From assembly GCA_013336225.1 (NCBI GenBank), contig JAAXUC010000004.1:1-32420 (forward strand): 32,420 bases of DNA, in the 5' to 3' direction. A model generated the notes under the pieces. It was given only the letters and a program-made list of their open reading frames with translations, had not been told where the DNA came from and ran no database searches. Origin of the DNA: Candidatus Moraniibacteriota bacterium (GTDB lineage Bacteria > Patescibacteriota > Minisyncoccia > Moranbacterales > GWC2-37-73). Numbering within the stretch: position 1 is the first letter of the stretch; every line of letters starts with the position of its first letter. Shown one piece after another: positions 15,518-24,471 of the stretch. Position numbers and translations under genes: made by a program.

Positions 15518-17521
15518 ATGACGATAGATTTCATCGCTTTCGGTTTTTTTGTTTATTTCCTGGGATTATTTTTTTCAGGAGTGTTTGCTTTGTTTGGAGG
15601 TCAATGGCGAAAATCCGCGCAACTTTTTGTGTTGGTAAACGTGCTTGGTTTTATTTTTGGAATCTTGTATCTTACTAATTTTGTTTCAAAAGAAATCGTG
15701 CTCGGCGATTGGGCTTGGCTTTTTCAATTTTCGCCAACCATCAATCTCTTGAGTGGCATCTTTTTCACGCTGATTGCTGGGGTCTCAGCTTTGGTGGGCG
15801 TGTATAGCATGCGCTATTTGGAACTGTATAGTGAAACTTATAATCCAGTGCTGACTCAATTTTTGACAGTGATTTTTGTGTTTGGAATGCAGGGTGTGTT
15901 TTTTGCCAACAACTCATTAGCCTTTTTGTTTTTTTGGGAAATGATGAGCATCGCTTCTTTTTTCTTGGTCATGGCTGATCGCAGTGAAAGTTCAGTTAAA
16001 GCTGCTTTTTTGTATTTCATTATGACGCACCTGGGAGCCTCTGCAATCTTGGGAGGATTTTTGATTTTGGGAAATGGCTTTTTGTTTTTAAATCTGGCTG
16101 ACATTGCAGTTGCTTCGCAAGGGTTGTCACCAGCGCTTTTGGGCTTGTCATTCGTTTTGTTTTTGTTTGGTTTTGGCAGCAAGGCTGGGCTAGTGCCTTT
16201 TCATGTGTGGCTGCCAGAGGCTCATCCTGAGGCGCCAAGCAACATTTCAGCTATGATGAGTGGCTTGATGCTGAAAGTGGCGGTGTATGGCTTTATTAAG
16301 GTGGCTTTTGCCTTGGTTGGTTTACCAGCCTGGGCAGCTTTGGTTGTCATCGGTCTTGGCTTGCTTTCGGCAATGGTGGGAGTTTTGTATGCCGTGATTG
16401 AAAGGGACATGAAACGAGCATTTGCATATAGCAGCATTGAAAACATGGGTATCATTTTTACAATTTTGGGAATTGCACTCTATCTTTTGACTCAAAGTTC
16501 AAATGATAATATCGTGCTGGCTTCAAATGTTTTGGTGGTGTTCGCAATTTTTCATGCCATCAATCATGCGCTTTTCAAAACTGCGCTTTTCTTGAGCAGT
16601 GGTGTGGTCATCAATCGTTTTCATTCCAAAAGGCTGGAAGTTATGGGTGGACTGGCCAAAATCATGCCATTTTTCTCCTTTGCTTTTCTGCTTGCAATTC
16701 TGGCTTCGATGCCACTGCCACCATTTGGAACATTCTATGGCGAATGGGGCTTGATCCAGAATGTCATCAACTTATTGCACAGTTCATTTTTGAATTCAAC
16801 TGCTATGTTGATAATTTTGGGCAGCATTGCTTTGATTGGTTTGATCAGTGGTTTGGCCATCTTTGCGATGGTTAAGATTTTTGGAATTTCCATGTTGGGA
16901 TTGGTGCGCGGCGATCATGTGGAAAAAAGATCTGAAAAAACTGACTATCTTCTCAGTGTTCCGATTATGATTCTTGGTTTTGGCGTGGTGGCTTTGGGAA
17001 TTTTTGCCAAATCAATCATCGCTTGGCTAAATGGATATGGAGAACTTTTGACAACCGCAGCTGCTGAGCAAGGCAATTTTGCTTTGAGCAATCTTTCTTC
17101 GGCAATGGTGTTTTTGGTGCCAGTGATTTCGTTGGCTTTGATTTATGTTTTGTATAAATTTTTCGATGGAAATATCACAGAGCGAAAATATCAAACTTGG
17201 GATTGTGGACAACCGATTGATGCTAGCATGCAATATTCCGCCACGGCTTTTTCTGGTCCGATTCGCTTTTTCTTTTTGCATTTGCTTGGCCGCGATAAGG
17301 TTTTGAAATCAAAAGCGGTGATTGAAACAAATCCTTGGATTCGTGAGTATGTTTTTTCCTTGTCATTCAGTTCTGTTTGGAAAGATAAATTGTATCAACC
17401 AATTGCAGCTATTTTGAATTTATTGGCTCAGCGACTGAAAGTCATCCAGGGTGGGCGCATTCAATATTATTTACTGTTTGTGTTGGGAACATTAATTGTC
17501 ACTTTAATTATGGTTTTATAG
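15518..17521 (+). CDS. hyfB: HyfB-like proton-translocating membrane subunit (NuoL/M, Mrp antiporter family)
   Basis: Polytopic membrane subunit of hydrogenase-4-type and complex-I-like assemblies, related to Mrp antiporter subunits and predicted to carry one ion channel. About 15 or more hydrophobic helices are seen. Conserved blocks include FFWEMMSIASFFLVM with its helix Glu, GSKAGLVPFHVWLPEAHPEA (diagnostic), MMSGLMLKVAVYGF with the channel Lys, and ERDMKRAFAYSSIENMGII. The C-terminal YQTWDCGQP is a HyfB hallmark. At 667 residues it is full-length. It lies 9 nt after the small-subunit gene. Confidence 0.92.
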   Translation: MTIDFIAFGFFVYFLGLFFSGVFALFGGQWRKSAQLFVLVNVLGFIFGILYLTNFVSKEIVLGDWAWLFQFSPTINLLSGIFFTLIAGVSALVGVYSMRYLELYSETYNPVLTQFLTVIFVFGMQGVFFANNSLAFLFFWEMMSIASFFLVMADRSESSVKAAFLYFIMTHLGASAILGGFLILGNGFLFLNLADIAVASQGLSPALLGLSFVLFLFGFGSKAGLVPFHVWLPEAHPEAPSNISAMMSGLMLKVAVYGFIKVAFALVGLPAWAALVVIGLGLLSAMVGVLYAVIERDMKRAFAYSSIENMGIIFTILGIALYLLTQSSNDNIVLASNVLVVFAIFHAINHALFKTALFLSSGVVINRFHSKRLEVMGGLAKIMPFFSFAFLLAILASMPLPPFGTFYGEWGLIQNVINLLHSSFLNSTAMLIILGSIALIGLISGLAIFAMVKIFGISMLGLVRGDHVEKRSEKTDYLLSVPIMILGFGVVALGIFAKSIIAWLNGYGELLTTAAAEQGNFALSNLSSAMVFLVPVISLALIYVLYKFFDGNITERKYQTWDCGQPIDASMQYSATAFSGPIRFFFLHLLGRDKVLKSKAVIETNPWIREYVFSLSFSSVWKDKLYQPIAAILNLLAQRLKVIQGGRIQYYLLFVLGTLIVTLIMVL

Positions 17522-17607
17522 TATGCGAAAAGCGCTCTACTAAAGCGCACATACGAAATGTTTGTAGATTCGTGATTAATTCGTAGTTTCGTATCGGTAA
17601 AAATTTT

Positions 17608-19218
17608 ATGAATTCAATTTTAGCCACATTATTACAAGGATTTTTTGTTTTAGCGATAGCACCATTTGCTGGGGGCATGGTTCGTTTTTGCAAGGCGCGT
17701 TTGCAAGGCAGGCATGGAGCTTCTCCATTTTTGCCATATTATACTTTAGCCACGCTGTTCAAAAAGCAGATGGTGATTTCGTCTGCAACTTCTTGGATTT
17801 TTAGGGCGGTGCCTTTTGTGGTGCTGTCCACCACAGTCTCCTTGGCTTTCATTTTGCCTTTGCTTTTCGTGGGCGGAAAATTGGCAAGTCTGAGCGACTT
17901 TTTGGTGGTGTCAGGAATTTTGATGATTGGTTCAATCTTCTTGGTGCTGGGCGGCCTTGATCCAGGCAGCGCTTTTGGCGGCATGGGTTCGAGTCGTGAA
18001 ATGACAATTGCTGCTTTAGTGGAACCAACAATCATCATGGTTTTTGCAGCCATGAGTTTTGTGGCCGGCAGCTTTGCAATTGATGGCATGGTGGGACAAT
18101 CTTTGATTTGGGCGCATCCATATTTGCTGCTTTCTATTTTTGCTTTTGCCTTGGTGACCTTGGCTGAAAATGCCAGATATCCAGTGGACAATCCAGCGAC
18201 TCATTTGGAACTGACCATGGTGCATGAAGCCATGATCTTGGAATATTCTGGACCATATTTGGCCATGCTAGAATATGCCAGCTCGCTCAAGCTGACAATT
18301 TTTGCCATTCTGCTTTCAAATTTCATTTTTCCATCCACTGTTGGAGTGGTTGCTAGTTTTGGATTTTTTTCTGCTTTAGTTGCTGGCATTGTGGCAATTT
18401 TTATTGCAATAATAAAAGTTGTGATTACAATGGCACTCTTGGCTTTGCTTGAATCAACCTTTGTGAAGATGCGTTTTTATCGCATGCAGGAATTTATGTC
18501 TATTGCTTTTTTCACTGCCATGTTTGGCATGTTGGTAGCATTATTTTCTTCAATGATAAATATCGAGTTTCAATATCATGCAATCTTCGCAGCTCTCTCC
18601 GTGTTTTTTGTGATACTTTTGTTTGGACGAGCTCGCGCGCAAGTGATGCTCAGATATTACGCGCTTTCATCGCTTAGCATTGCAGGTATCGCGTTGGGCT
18701 TGTCTTTCATTTTGCCAGCAGAGGAAAAGCATCATCTTTGGTTGTTTGCCTTGGTGACAGTTTTGATCAAAACGGTTCTTGTGCCAATTGTGATTAGATA
18801 TGCTCAAAGAAAGCATAAAGAATTCATCAGTTCTCCTTCATTTTTGCGTCCTGCTTCAAGTTATTTCGTGGCAGTGGTGATTTTGGGTGTGACCTTCTTT
18901 GCGATGCAGCACACGCCAATTATTGGCAAAGTTGAATTCGACACCATCTTGTATGCTTCAATTGCACTCATTGGTCTGGGACTTGCAACCATGATCGTGC
19001 ATCGAAACATTTTTTCTCAAATTCTGGGTTTGCTGATTATGGAAAATGGTTTGACTGTTTTCACTTTGGTGACAGTAAAGTCTTTGCCGCTGTTGATTGA
19101 GTTGGGTGTTTTTGTGATTATTGTGGCTAGCGCTTTTATTTTATCAATCCTGGGATCGCGCATCAGAGAATTTCATGGTTCTTCTGACACCGAAGATCTT
19201 CGATCATTAACTGAATAA
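17608..19218 (+). CDS. hyfC: HyfC-HyfE fusion membrane subunit (NuoH-like plus NuoK-like)
   Basis: Two normally separate membrane subunits in one 536-residue frame. Residues 1 to about 312 match HyfC/HycD (NuoH-like): QGRHGASPFLPYYTLATLFK, LGGLDPGSAFGGMGSSREM and AENARYPVDNPATHLELTMVH with its conserved acidic residues, the part that contacts the peripheral arm. From about 315 on it matches HyfE (NuoK-like): a hydrophobic stretch ending HRNIFSQILGLLIMENGLTV and the tail IRIREFHG-like GSRIREFHG. There is no stop or frameshift at the junction. The 86-nt gap before it contains a TATGCG-rich inverted repeat and a TTCGTAGTTTCGTA repeat. No Shine-Dalgarno. Confidence 0.88.
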   Translation: MNSILATLLQGFFVLAIAPFAGGMVRFCKARLQGRHGASPFLPYYTLATLFKKQMVISSATSWIFRAVPFVVLSTTVSLAFILPLLFVGGKLASLSDFLVVSGILMIGSIFLVLGGLDPGSAFGGMGSSREMTIAALVEPTIIMVFAAMSFVAGSFAIDGMVGQSLIWAHPYLLLSIFAFALVTLAENARYPVDNPATHLELTMVHEAMILEYSGPYLAMLEYASSLKLTIFAILLSNFIFPSTVGVVASFGFFSALVAGIVAIFIAIIKVVITMALLALLESTFVKMRFYRMQEFMSIAFFTAMFGMLVALFSSMINIEFQYHAIFAALSVFFVILLFGRARAQVMLRYYALSSLSIAGIALGLSFILPAEEKHHLWLFALVTVLIKTVLVPIVIRYAQRKHKEFISSPSFLRPASSYFVAVVILGVTFFAMQHTPIIGKVEFDTILYASIALIGLGLATMIVHRNIFSQILGLLIMENGLTVFTLVTVKSLPLLIELGVFVIIVASAFILSILGSRIREFHGSSDTEDLRSLTE

Positions 19219-19222
19219 CATT

Positions 19223-20698
19223 ATGACTCCAATTATTACAATTTTCATTATCCTTGCGGCGGCGGCCTTGGCACTTTTTTCCAAAGATGCCAAGCAAATT
19301 CGTCAAAGCACCTTAGCATTGTCCGTGCTTGGCGGCGCCTCTGTTTTTGCCATTGCGCTCCCAGTGCTTTTTCAAATGAGTCCAGCTTGGTTTGATGGTG
19401 TTTGGTTGGTGGACAATTTTTCTGCTTTGATGGTCTCTTTGGTCGCATTCTTATACATCAGCGCAGCCATTGTTAGTATCAGATATATTGGACATGAATA
19501 TGAAGAAAAGATCATAACCTTAGCTGACTTGAAATTATATTTCACACTCTTTCATATCTTTGCGCTTTGCATGATAATCACCGTGGTGGCAAACAATTCT
19601 TTGCTGCTTTGGATGGCTTTAGAGGGAACAACCTTGTCCTCAACATTCTTAGTTGGTCTGTATCGCCGAAAAACTTCAGCTGAAGCTGCTTGGAAATATA
19701 TCATCATTTGTTCAACTGGAATCAGCTTGGGCTTGCTGGGAATTTTGCTTTTTGGTTATGGTGCATCTTTAGGTGGGGTGACTGGGGGGGAGATTTTCAC
19801 CTTGACAGCCTTGGTTTCTAACGCGCATTTGATTTCCTTTGACATTGTAAGGTGGGCTTTCGTTTTCATTTTTGTGGGATTCGGCGCGAAACTTGGTTTG
19901 GTGCCAATGCATATTTGGCTCGCTGATGCGCACAGTAATGCGCCTTCTCCAATCTCAGGACTTTTCTCTGGAATCCTGCTAAATGTAGCGCTCTACGGAA
20001 TCATTCGTTTCAGATTTATCACAGATTTGGCGCTGGGCAGTAATGAGTGGACAGGGCATTTGTTTTTGTTTTTTGGATTTATTTCCATCATCGTGCCAGC
20101 CTTCATGATGTTGGTGCAAAGCAACTATAAACGCATGTTGGCGTATTCCAGCGTTGAGCATATGGGCTTGATCACTTTTGCTTTAGCACTTTCTCCTTTA
20201 GGAGCGATTGCAGCTGTGATTCATATGATTGGGCACACGCTTTCAAAATCCATGTTGTTTTTTGGCGCGGGAGAAATTTTGATAAACTATGAAACCACCA
20301 AGACAGAAAAGGTGAAAGGGCTCATGAAAAAGGCGCCATTTACAGCAACGCTGTTTTTGCTTGGAATTCTTTCAATCATTGCGCTGCCACCATCCATTTT
20401 GTTCGTAAGTGAATACACCATGTTTGCAGCTGCTTTTTTCTTGCATCCAGTTTTGTCAATTTTAATTTTGATAGCACTGAGCGTGATTGCCTATATGATG
20501 CTGCGCTCCACTATCGGCATGTTTTTTGTTGATGAAAAAAATGAGGCAGTGACAAAAAGAGAGACGTGGAACGTGGTGCACTGGATTATGACTTTGCAAT
20601 TGCTGTTGATTGTGGGACTGACATTTTTCTTTTCAACTGAAAATGGCCTCAGGTTCATTGATTTGATTGCTAAGAATATAATATATATTTCAAAATAA
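19223..20698 (+). CDS. hyfF: HyfF-like proton-translocating membrane subunit
   Basis: Second antiporter-like membrane subunit (NuoM/N-like), predicted to hold another ion channel. The diagnostic block GFGAKLGLVPMHIWLADAHS is present, followed by SGLFSGILLNVALYGIIRF, YKRMLAYSSVEHMGLITFAL and HMIGHTLSKSMLFFGAGEI with conserved His and Lys residues. Helix LLLWMALEGTTLSSTFLVGL carries the early conserved Glu. At 491 residues it is the normal size. It lies 4 nt after the fusion gene and 1 nt before hyfG, a tight operon. Confidence 0.92.
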   Translation: MTPIITIFIILAAAALALFSKDAKQIRQSTLALSVLGGASVFAIALPVLFQMSPAWFDGVWLVDNFSALMVSLVAFLYISAAIVSIRYIGHEYEEKIITLADLKLYFTLFHIFALCMIITVVANNSLLLWMALEGTTLSSTFLVGLYRRKTSAEAAWKYIIICSTGISLGLLGILLFGYGASLGGVTGGEIFTLTALVSNAHLISFDIVRWAFVFIFVGFGAKLGLVPMHIWLADAHSNAPSPISGLFSGILLNVALYGIIRFRFITDLALGSNEWTGHLFLFFGFISIIVPAFMMLVQSNYKRMLAYSSVEHMGLITFALALSPLGAIAAVIHMIGHTLSKSMLFFGAGEILINYETTKTEKVKGLMKKAPFTATLFLLGILSIIALPPSILFVSEYTMFAAAFFLHPVLSILILIALSVIAYMMLRSTIGMFFVDEKNEAVTKRETWNVVHWIMTLQLLLIVGLTFFFSTENGLRFIDLIAKNIIYISK

Positions 20699-20699
20699 T

Positions 20700-22262
20700 A
20701 TGACGACTATTCAAGAAATTCTGAAAAATTTTTCTGAAATAAGAGATATTCAACAAAAAGGCGACACCATTTTTGCGTCAATTTCGCGCGAAGATTTGGC
20801 GCGCATTTCAACAGCATTGGTCAATGAACATGGGCTTGTTTTATCTTTGTTATATGGAACTGATGACAGGAAGGAAAATGGAGCATTTGGCGTGCATGTC
20901 ATTTTTTCTCAAGACAAAAATGGTCAATGGTTCAAACTTTCAGCAGCTTTGCCAGAAAACGATCCAACATACCAATCACTGACAGCCACGATTATGGCTG
21001 CGCATTGGTATGAAAGATATGTGCAGGACATGTTTGGTGTGGTGGCTGTTGGTCATCCTGATCCGCGCAGATTGGTGCATCATGAAAACATTCCACTTGG
21101 CACTCATCCACTGCGCAAGGATTTTGCTTGGAACGCTAAATTGGAAAAAGCCAATGTGCTATATCCCATGCATCACATTAAGGGTGAAGGAATTTTTGAA
21201 ATTCCAGTGGGACCGATTCATGCTGGCATAATCGAGCCTGGGCATTTTCGTTTCAATGTGGCCGGCGAAAGAATTCTGACTTTGGAAGGAAAATTGTTTT
21301 TCACTCATAAGGGAGTGGAAAAATTGCTGGAAGGAAAAACTCCTAAAGCGGCACTGCCTTTCATTGAGGGAATTTCCGGCGACATGGCAGCTTCGCATGC
21401 TTTGGCTTATGTGCAAGCAGTGGAAACCATTGCAGCTTGCAAGGTTCCTGAGCGCGCTCAGATGCTCCGGGCTCTTGTTTGCGAGCTTGAGCGCCTAACA
21501 ATGCACATTCATGACCTGGCTAATATTGGAGGCATGGGAACAGGCTATTCTTTTATTGCAGCCAATGGATTTCGCATTAAAGAAAGAATGATGCGCCTTT
21601 CCGATGTCATTTTTGGAAATCGTTTTTGGAAAGACATGATCGTATTGGGGGGAGTTGCCAAGGATATTGATGATGTCAGACTTGAAAAAATTCTTTCCAT
21701 TGCTAAAGCTGCGCACAGTGAAATGCTGAAAATTGTGACACAGGCGTTGGCCTCAGATGGCTTTCTTGATCGTTTGCAAACCACTGGAGTGCTCCCGCTT
21801 GAAGTGGCTAAAGCTTTTGGCGCCTTGGGAATTGCTGCTCGTGGCAGCGGCCTGGATCGAGATGTTCGTCGCGATCACGCTTATGGTGCATATCAGAAAT
21901 TTCCATTTTCAGTGGTGATCAAGAAGAAAGGCGATGTGCACTCGCGCTATTTGGTTCGCATTGAGGAAATGCAGGAAACAATCAATTTGATTGAGAAATT
22001 GATAGGCAACATGGCAAAGGGAGAAATATCAACAAACATTGATATTAAAGATGGCTTTGCCGTCGGCGCAGTGGAAAGCTGGAGGGGTGAAATTTTACTG
22101 GCGTTGGAAATTAAAAATGGTGCGATCGAGCGCTGTTTTCCTCGTGATCCATCATTTTGCAATTGGGCACTTTTTGGAATCATGGGGCCAGGGAATATTG
22201 TGCCTGATTTTCCACTCATCAATAAAAGTTTGAATTTATCATATTCCGGAACTGATTTATAG
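20700..22262 (+). CDS. hyfG: HyfG/HycE-like large subunit (NuoC-NuoD fusion) lacking [NiFe] cysteines
   Basis: Homolog of the group 4 hydrogenase large subunit. Residues 1 to about 150 are the 30-kDa NuoC-like domain with YERYVQDMFGVVAVGHPDPR and HPLRKDF. The rest is the 49-kDa NuoD-like domain. The nickel-binding L1 motif RxCGxC reads E223-G-I-S-G-D-M, with Ser226 and Met229 in place of the two Cys. The C-terminal DPCxxC reads D483-P-S-F-C-N-W, with Ser485 and Asn488 in place of Cys. The retained C-terminal tail IVPDFPLINKSLNLSYSG is typical of cysteine-less energy-converting hydrogenase-related (Ehr) proteins. It therefore cannot bind a standard NiFe centre. Last gene of the operon. Confidence 0.9.
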   Translation: MTTIQEILKNFSEIRDIQQKGDTIFASISREDLARISTALVNEHGLVLSLLYGTDDRKENGAFGVHVIFSQDKNGQWFKLSAALPENDPTYQSLTATIMAAHWYERYVQDMFGVVAVGHPDPRRLVHHENIPLGTHPLRKDFAWNAKLEKANVLYPMHHIKGEGIFEIPVGPIHAGIIEPGHFRFNVAGERILTLEGKLFFTHKGVEKLLEGKTPKAALPFIEGISGDMAASHALAYVQAVETIAACKVPERAQMLRALVCELERLTMHIHDLANIGGMGTGYSFIAANGFRIKERMMRLSDVIFGNRFWKDMIVLGGVAKDIDDVRLEKILSIAKAAHSEMLKIVTQALASDGFLDRLQTTGVLPLEVAKAFGALGIAARGSGLDRDVRRDHAYGAYQKFPFSVVIKKKGDVHSRYLVRIEEMQETINLIEKLIGNMAKGEISTNIDIKDGFAVGAVESWRGEILLALEIKNGAIERCFPRDPSFCNWALFGIMGPGNIVPDFPLINKSLNLSYSGTDL

Positions 22263-22269
22263 GAAAATG

Positions 22270-22298
22270 TTGACTTGAATAGATATTGCGAGTAGAAT
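22270..22298 (+). promoter_or_regulatory. Promoter of the carbonic-anhydrase-like gene
   Basis: TTGACT (22270-22275), 17 bp, TAGAAT (22293-22298), starting 8 nt after the hyfG stop. Confidence 0.72.
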
Positions 22299-22372
22299 TA
22301 ATTTTTGCATGTAGCGAATAGGTGAAAAGTTTTTTAAAAAAATGATATCAAATAAAAAAGGAGGAAGCGAAC

Positions 22373-23329
22373 ATGAGTTCAAGAAAGTTAAGTAGTTTGG
22401 ATGGCACAATTTTAAGTACGGTGCCATTTCGTTTTAAGGGTGTGTCTGGTTGTGATGCTATGGTTGCGATGCCAATCAGTTACAATTTTGCAAAGGAAGG
22501 ACTTGATTTTGTGGAAAAATGTTTGGGTATACAGGCGTTTGACCTTTTCGGGATTCCCAGTATTTCCAAACGCATTGAAAACAGGAGTGAAACTGCAATA
22601 GGCACACTTAAGCTTGCGATTGAAAAGCATAATGCGAAAGAGATTGTGCTTATGGAGCATGTTGACTTTCACGACAGTGGCAAGTCTTCAAGGTTTAGAA
22701 ATAAGATTGAGGAGGATTATTTTCACAAGAAGGGCTTGGTTGATTGTAAGCTCAACATTCTTGAATCTTTTCCGCACGTCACCGTCAGGCTCATATATGC
22801 TAGGCTCAATGGTTTGAGAATAGCTGAATATGAGCCAGGAACAAGGATATTATTCTCGGAAATATTTGAAAATGCCGAAGAGATATTCATGGCTAATATG
22901 CCATACAGATTTAAGGATGAAATTTACTGTGACGGTGCTATTGTTGCTTGTTTGGATTTTCGTTTCAGGCGAGAGACTCGTTCTTGCGCTCGTGAATCAC
23001 TGAACATTCCAGTTTTTGATCTGATTGGTTTGCCAGGCTCATCTAAACGCCTGTTGGAAAACAGTGAAACTGGCTGGAAAGGTATCGATGTTGCATATAC
23101 CAAGCATGGTTGCAAGAAAATTGTCTTGTTTCATCATTCTGACTGTGCTGCATATGGTGGGCTCAAGAAATTCGATGGCGATCATATTGCTGAAGAATCA
23201 ATGCATCGTGGCGAACTGCGAAAGCTCAAAAAAAGAATCACGGATAAATATCCAGATGTGGAAGTCCTAATGGTTTATGCCAGAGTACTCGGAGATTATG
23301 AGCAAATACAATTTGTTTTATTTTCCTAA
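22373..23329 (+). CDS. Tandem-duplicated beta-carbonic-anhydrase-like protein
   Basis: The 318-residue protein is two copies of one domain (about 27-150 and about 187-318): both contain CD..(I/V)A, FDL.G.P..SKR..E.SET, the helix AIEKH/VAYTKHG, KEIVL/KKIVL and YAR. Domain 2 has the beta-CA zinc pattern C193-x-D195-x-R197 with H255-x-x-C258. Domain 1 has lost it (MPISY and HVDF at the same places). Beta-CAs act as dimers, so this may be a covalent pseudo-dimer with one live site. CO2 hydration is the family role but activity is unproven. A strong AAGGAGG Shine-Dalgarno and own promoter and terminator distinguish it from the operon upstream. Confidence 0.75.
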   Translation: MSSRKLSSLDGTILSTVPFRFKGVSGCDAMVAMPISYNFAKEGLDFVEKCLGIQAFDLFGIPSISKRIENRSETAIGTLKLAIEKHNAKEIVLMEHVDFHDSGKSSRFRNKIEEDYFHKKGLVDCKLNILESFPHVTVRLIYARLNGLRIAEYEPGTRILFSEIFENAEEIFMANMPYRFKDEIYCDGAIVACLDFRFRRETRSCARESLNIPVFDLIGLPGSSKRLLENSETGWKGIDVAYTKHGCKKIVLFHHSDCAAYGGLKKFDGDHIAEESMHRGELRKLKKRITDKYPDVEVLMVYARVLGDYEQIQFVLFS

Positions 23330-23335
23330 TTTAAA

Positions 23336-23367
23336 GGCGCAGTCAATAATTTGACTGCGCCTTTTTT
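23336..23367 (+). terminator. Terminator of the carbonic-anhydrase-like gene
   Basis: GGCGCAGTCAA-TAAT-TTGACTGCGCC followed by TTTTTT; perfect 11-bp stem. Confidence 0.92.
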
Positions 23368-23384
23368 CTTTTTTTAAAAAAATA

Positions 23385-23393
23385 TGGTATAGT
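23385..23393 (+). promoter_or_regulatory. Extended -10 promoter of the DUF4349 gene
   Basis: TGGTATAGT, with no good -35 and a T-rich upstream region. The predicted start lies about 20 nt before the ATG at 23422. Confidence 0.5.
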
Positions 23394-23421
23394 TTGGATA
23401 TTAAAAATAAATAAAAAATAA

Positions 23422-24417
23422 ATGAATAAGGAAGAAATAATAGAAAATATGAATCAATGTTGTGGAGGCGGTCATCATCGAAAATACGAAAGAATTTTCA
23501 TGGTTCTGGGTGGCTTTGTCTTGCTGATGCTTATTGCACTTTCCGTTGCAGCTGTTGGCTTTAAATTGCATGCAGAAAAGAGGGTTTCTCTTGGTAATAA
23601 TAGTTTTGAACATGGAAGGGTGGGAAATGCTGACAAAGGTAATTATCAAATGTCAGTTCCTCCGACTGCAGATAATCAATTTGCATTGCCACAAGATGCT
23701 GCAAAAAGCGGAGAAATTGCCATGGTGGTGAATAATTTGGAAGCTGCAAAAAAAGCTGTGACTGAGGTTGCCACCAAGGGCAATGGAAATGTGTATGCAA
23801 CCTTCATTTCTTATACTTCAAGCAGTTCAAAAAATGGTTCAATGGTGGTGCGGGTTCCAATGGAGAATTTCGAAATGGCTTTTGGGGATTTGAAAAAAGT
23901 TGGCACGCAGGTTGTGCAAGAGTCGACTTTGCAGATTGCGCCAACAAATTTTTATCCAATGCCAATGGCTGTTGAAACGCAGTCTATCGACAATCAAGCA
24001 TTGCAAAATCAAACAGTTATTGACAGCTCGGCAACATCAGTGTCAAATCCTGAAATGGCCATCTATCAGAATCCTTTGCCTGCTCAATTTGCTCAAGATA
24101 AGGGATATATTCGAGTTGTTTTTGTGGATTATGGCAATGAAACAAGCAGAGGCGGCGGGATGATACAAGGAAAAAATGTGGCAGGAAACGTTGTTGGCAT
24201 AGGGAACTTTGTCAATCAAGAGGTACGTGACAATTCGATTGTCATTATTGGCGTGAAGCTCATATTCTTGGTTGCAATATTTGGCTTGCTTATCATTGTC
24301 TTTAAAAAACTTTTTCAGCGAATGAGAAGACGCTTGGAACATAGGCGAGGTGTGCATGTGGTCAGGCAAATGCCAAAAACCCACAGACAAGTGGTGAAAA
24401 TTCAAAAGAGGAAATAA
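23422..24417 (+). CDS. DUF4349 domain membrane protein
   Basis: Cell-envelope protein of unknown function. An N-terminal cytoplasmic stretch with CCGGGHHRKYE is followed by a transmembrane helix (about 32-50, VLGGFVLLMLIALSVAAVGF). The extracytoplasmic DUF4349 core follows (GEIAMVVNNLEAAKKAVTEV, GNVYATFISYTSSSSKNGSM, VVRVPMENFEMAFGDLKKVG). A second transmembrane helix near the C-terminus (VIIGVKLIFLVAIFGLLIIV) leads to a strongly basic tail rich in Arg and Lys. The usual DUF4349 layout of two flanking helices is present, although the second half of the core is shortened. The CC/HH pair near the N-terminus may bind metal. Single-gene unit. Confidence 0.82.
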   Translation: MNKEEIIENMNQCCGGGHHRKYERIFMVLGGFVLLMLIALSVAAVGFKLHAEKRVSLGNNSFEHGRVGNADKGNYQMSVPPTADNQFALPQDAAKSGEIAMVVNNLEAAKKAVTEVATKGNGNVYATFISYTSSSSKNGSMVVRVPMENFEMAFGDLKKVGTQVVQESTLQIAPTNFYPMPMAVETQSIDNQALQNQTVIDSSATSVSNPEMAIYQNPLPAQFAQDKGYIRVVFVDYGNETSRGGGMIQGKNVAGNVVGIGNFVNQEVRDNSIVIIGVKLIFLVAIFGLLIIVFKKLFQRMRRRLEHRRGVHVVRQMPKTHRQVVKIQKRK

Positions 24418-24436
24418 TTCCTCTCCTTTAATATAT

Positions 24437-24468
24437 AAAAAAATCCTTATTTTAATAAGGATTTTTTT
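24437..24468. terminator. Bidirectional terminator between DUF4349 gene and tRNA-Leu
   Basis: AAAATCCTTATT-TTAATAAGGATTTT with T runs on both strands; serves the convergent gene and tRNA. Confidence 0.88.
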
Positions 24469-24471
24469 ATT

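Noticed and set aside
14969-22262. Functional [NiFe] hydrogenase or respiratory complex I
   Set aside because: Both nickel-ligand pairs and all small-subunit Fe-S ligands are missing, and no ferredoxin, NADH-binding or maturation genes are adjacent.
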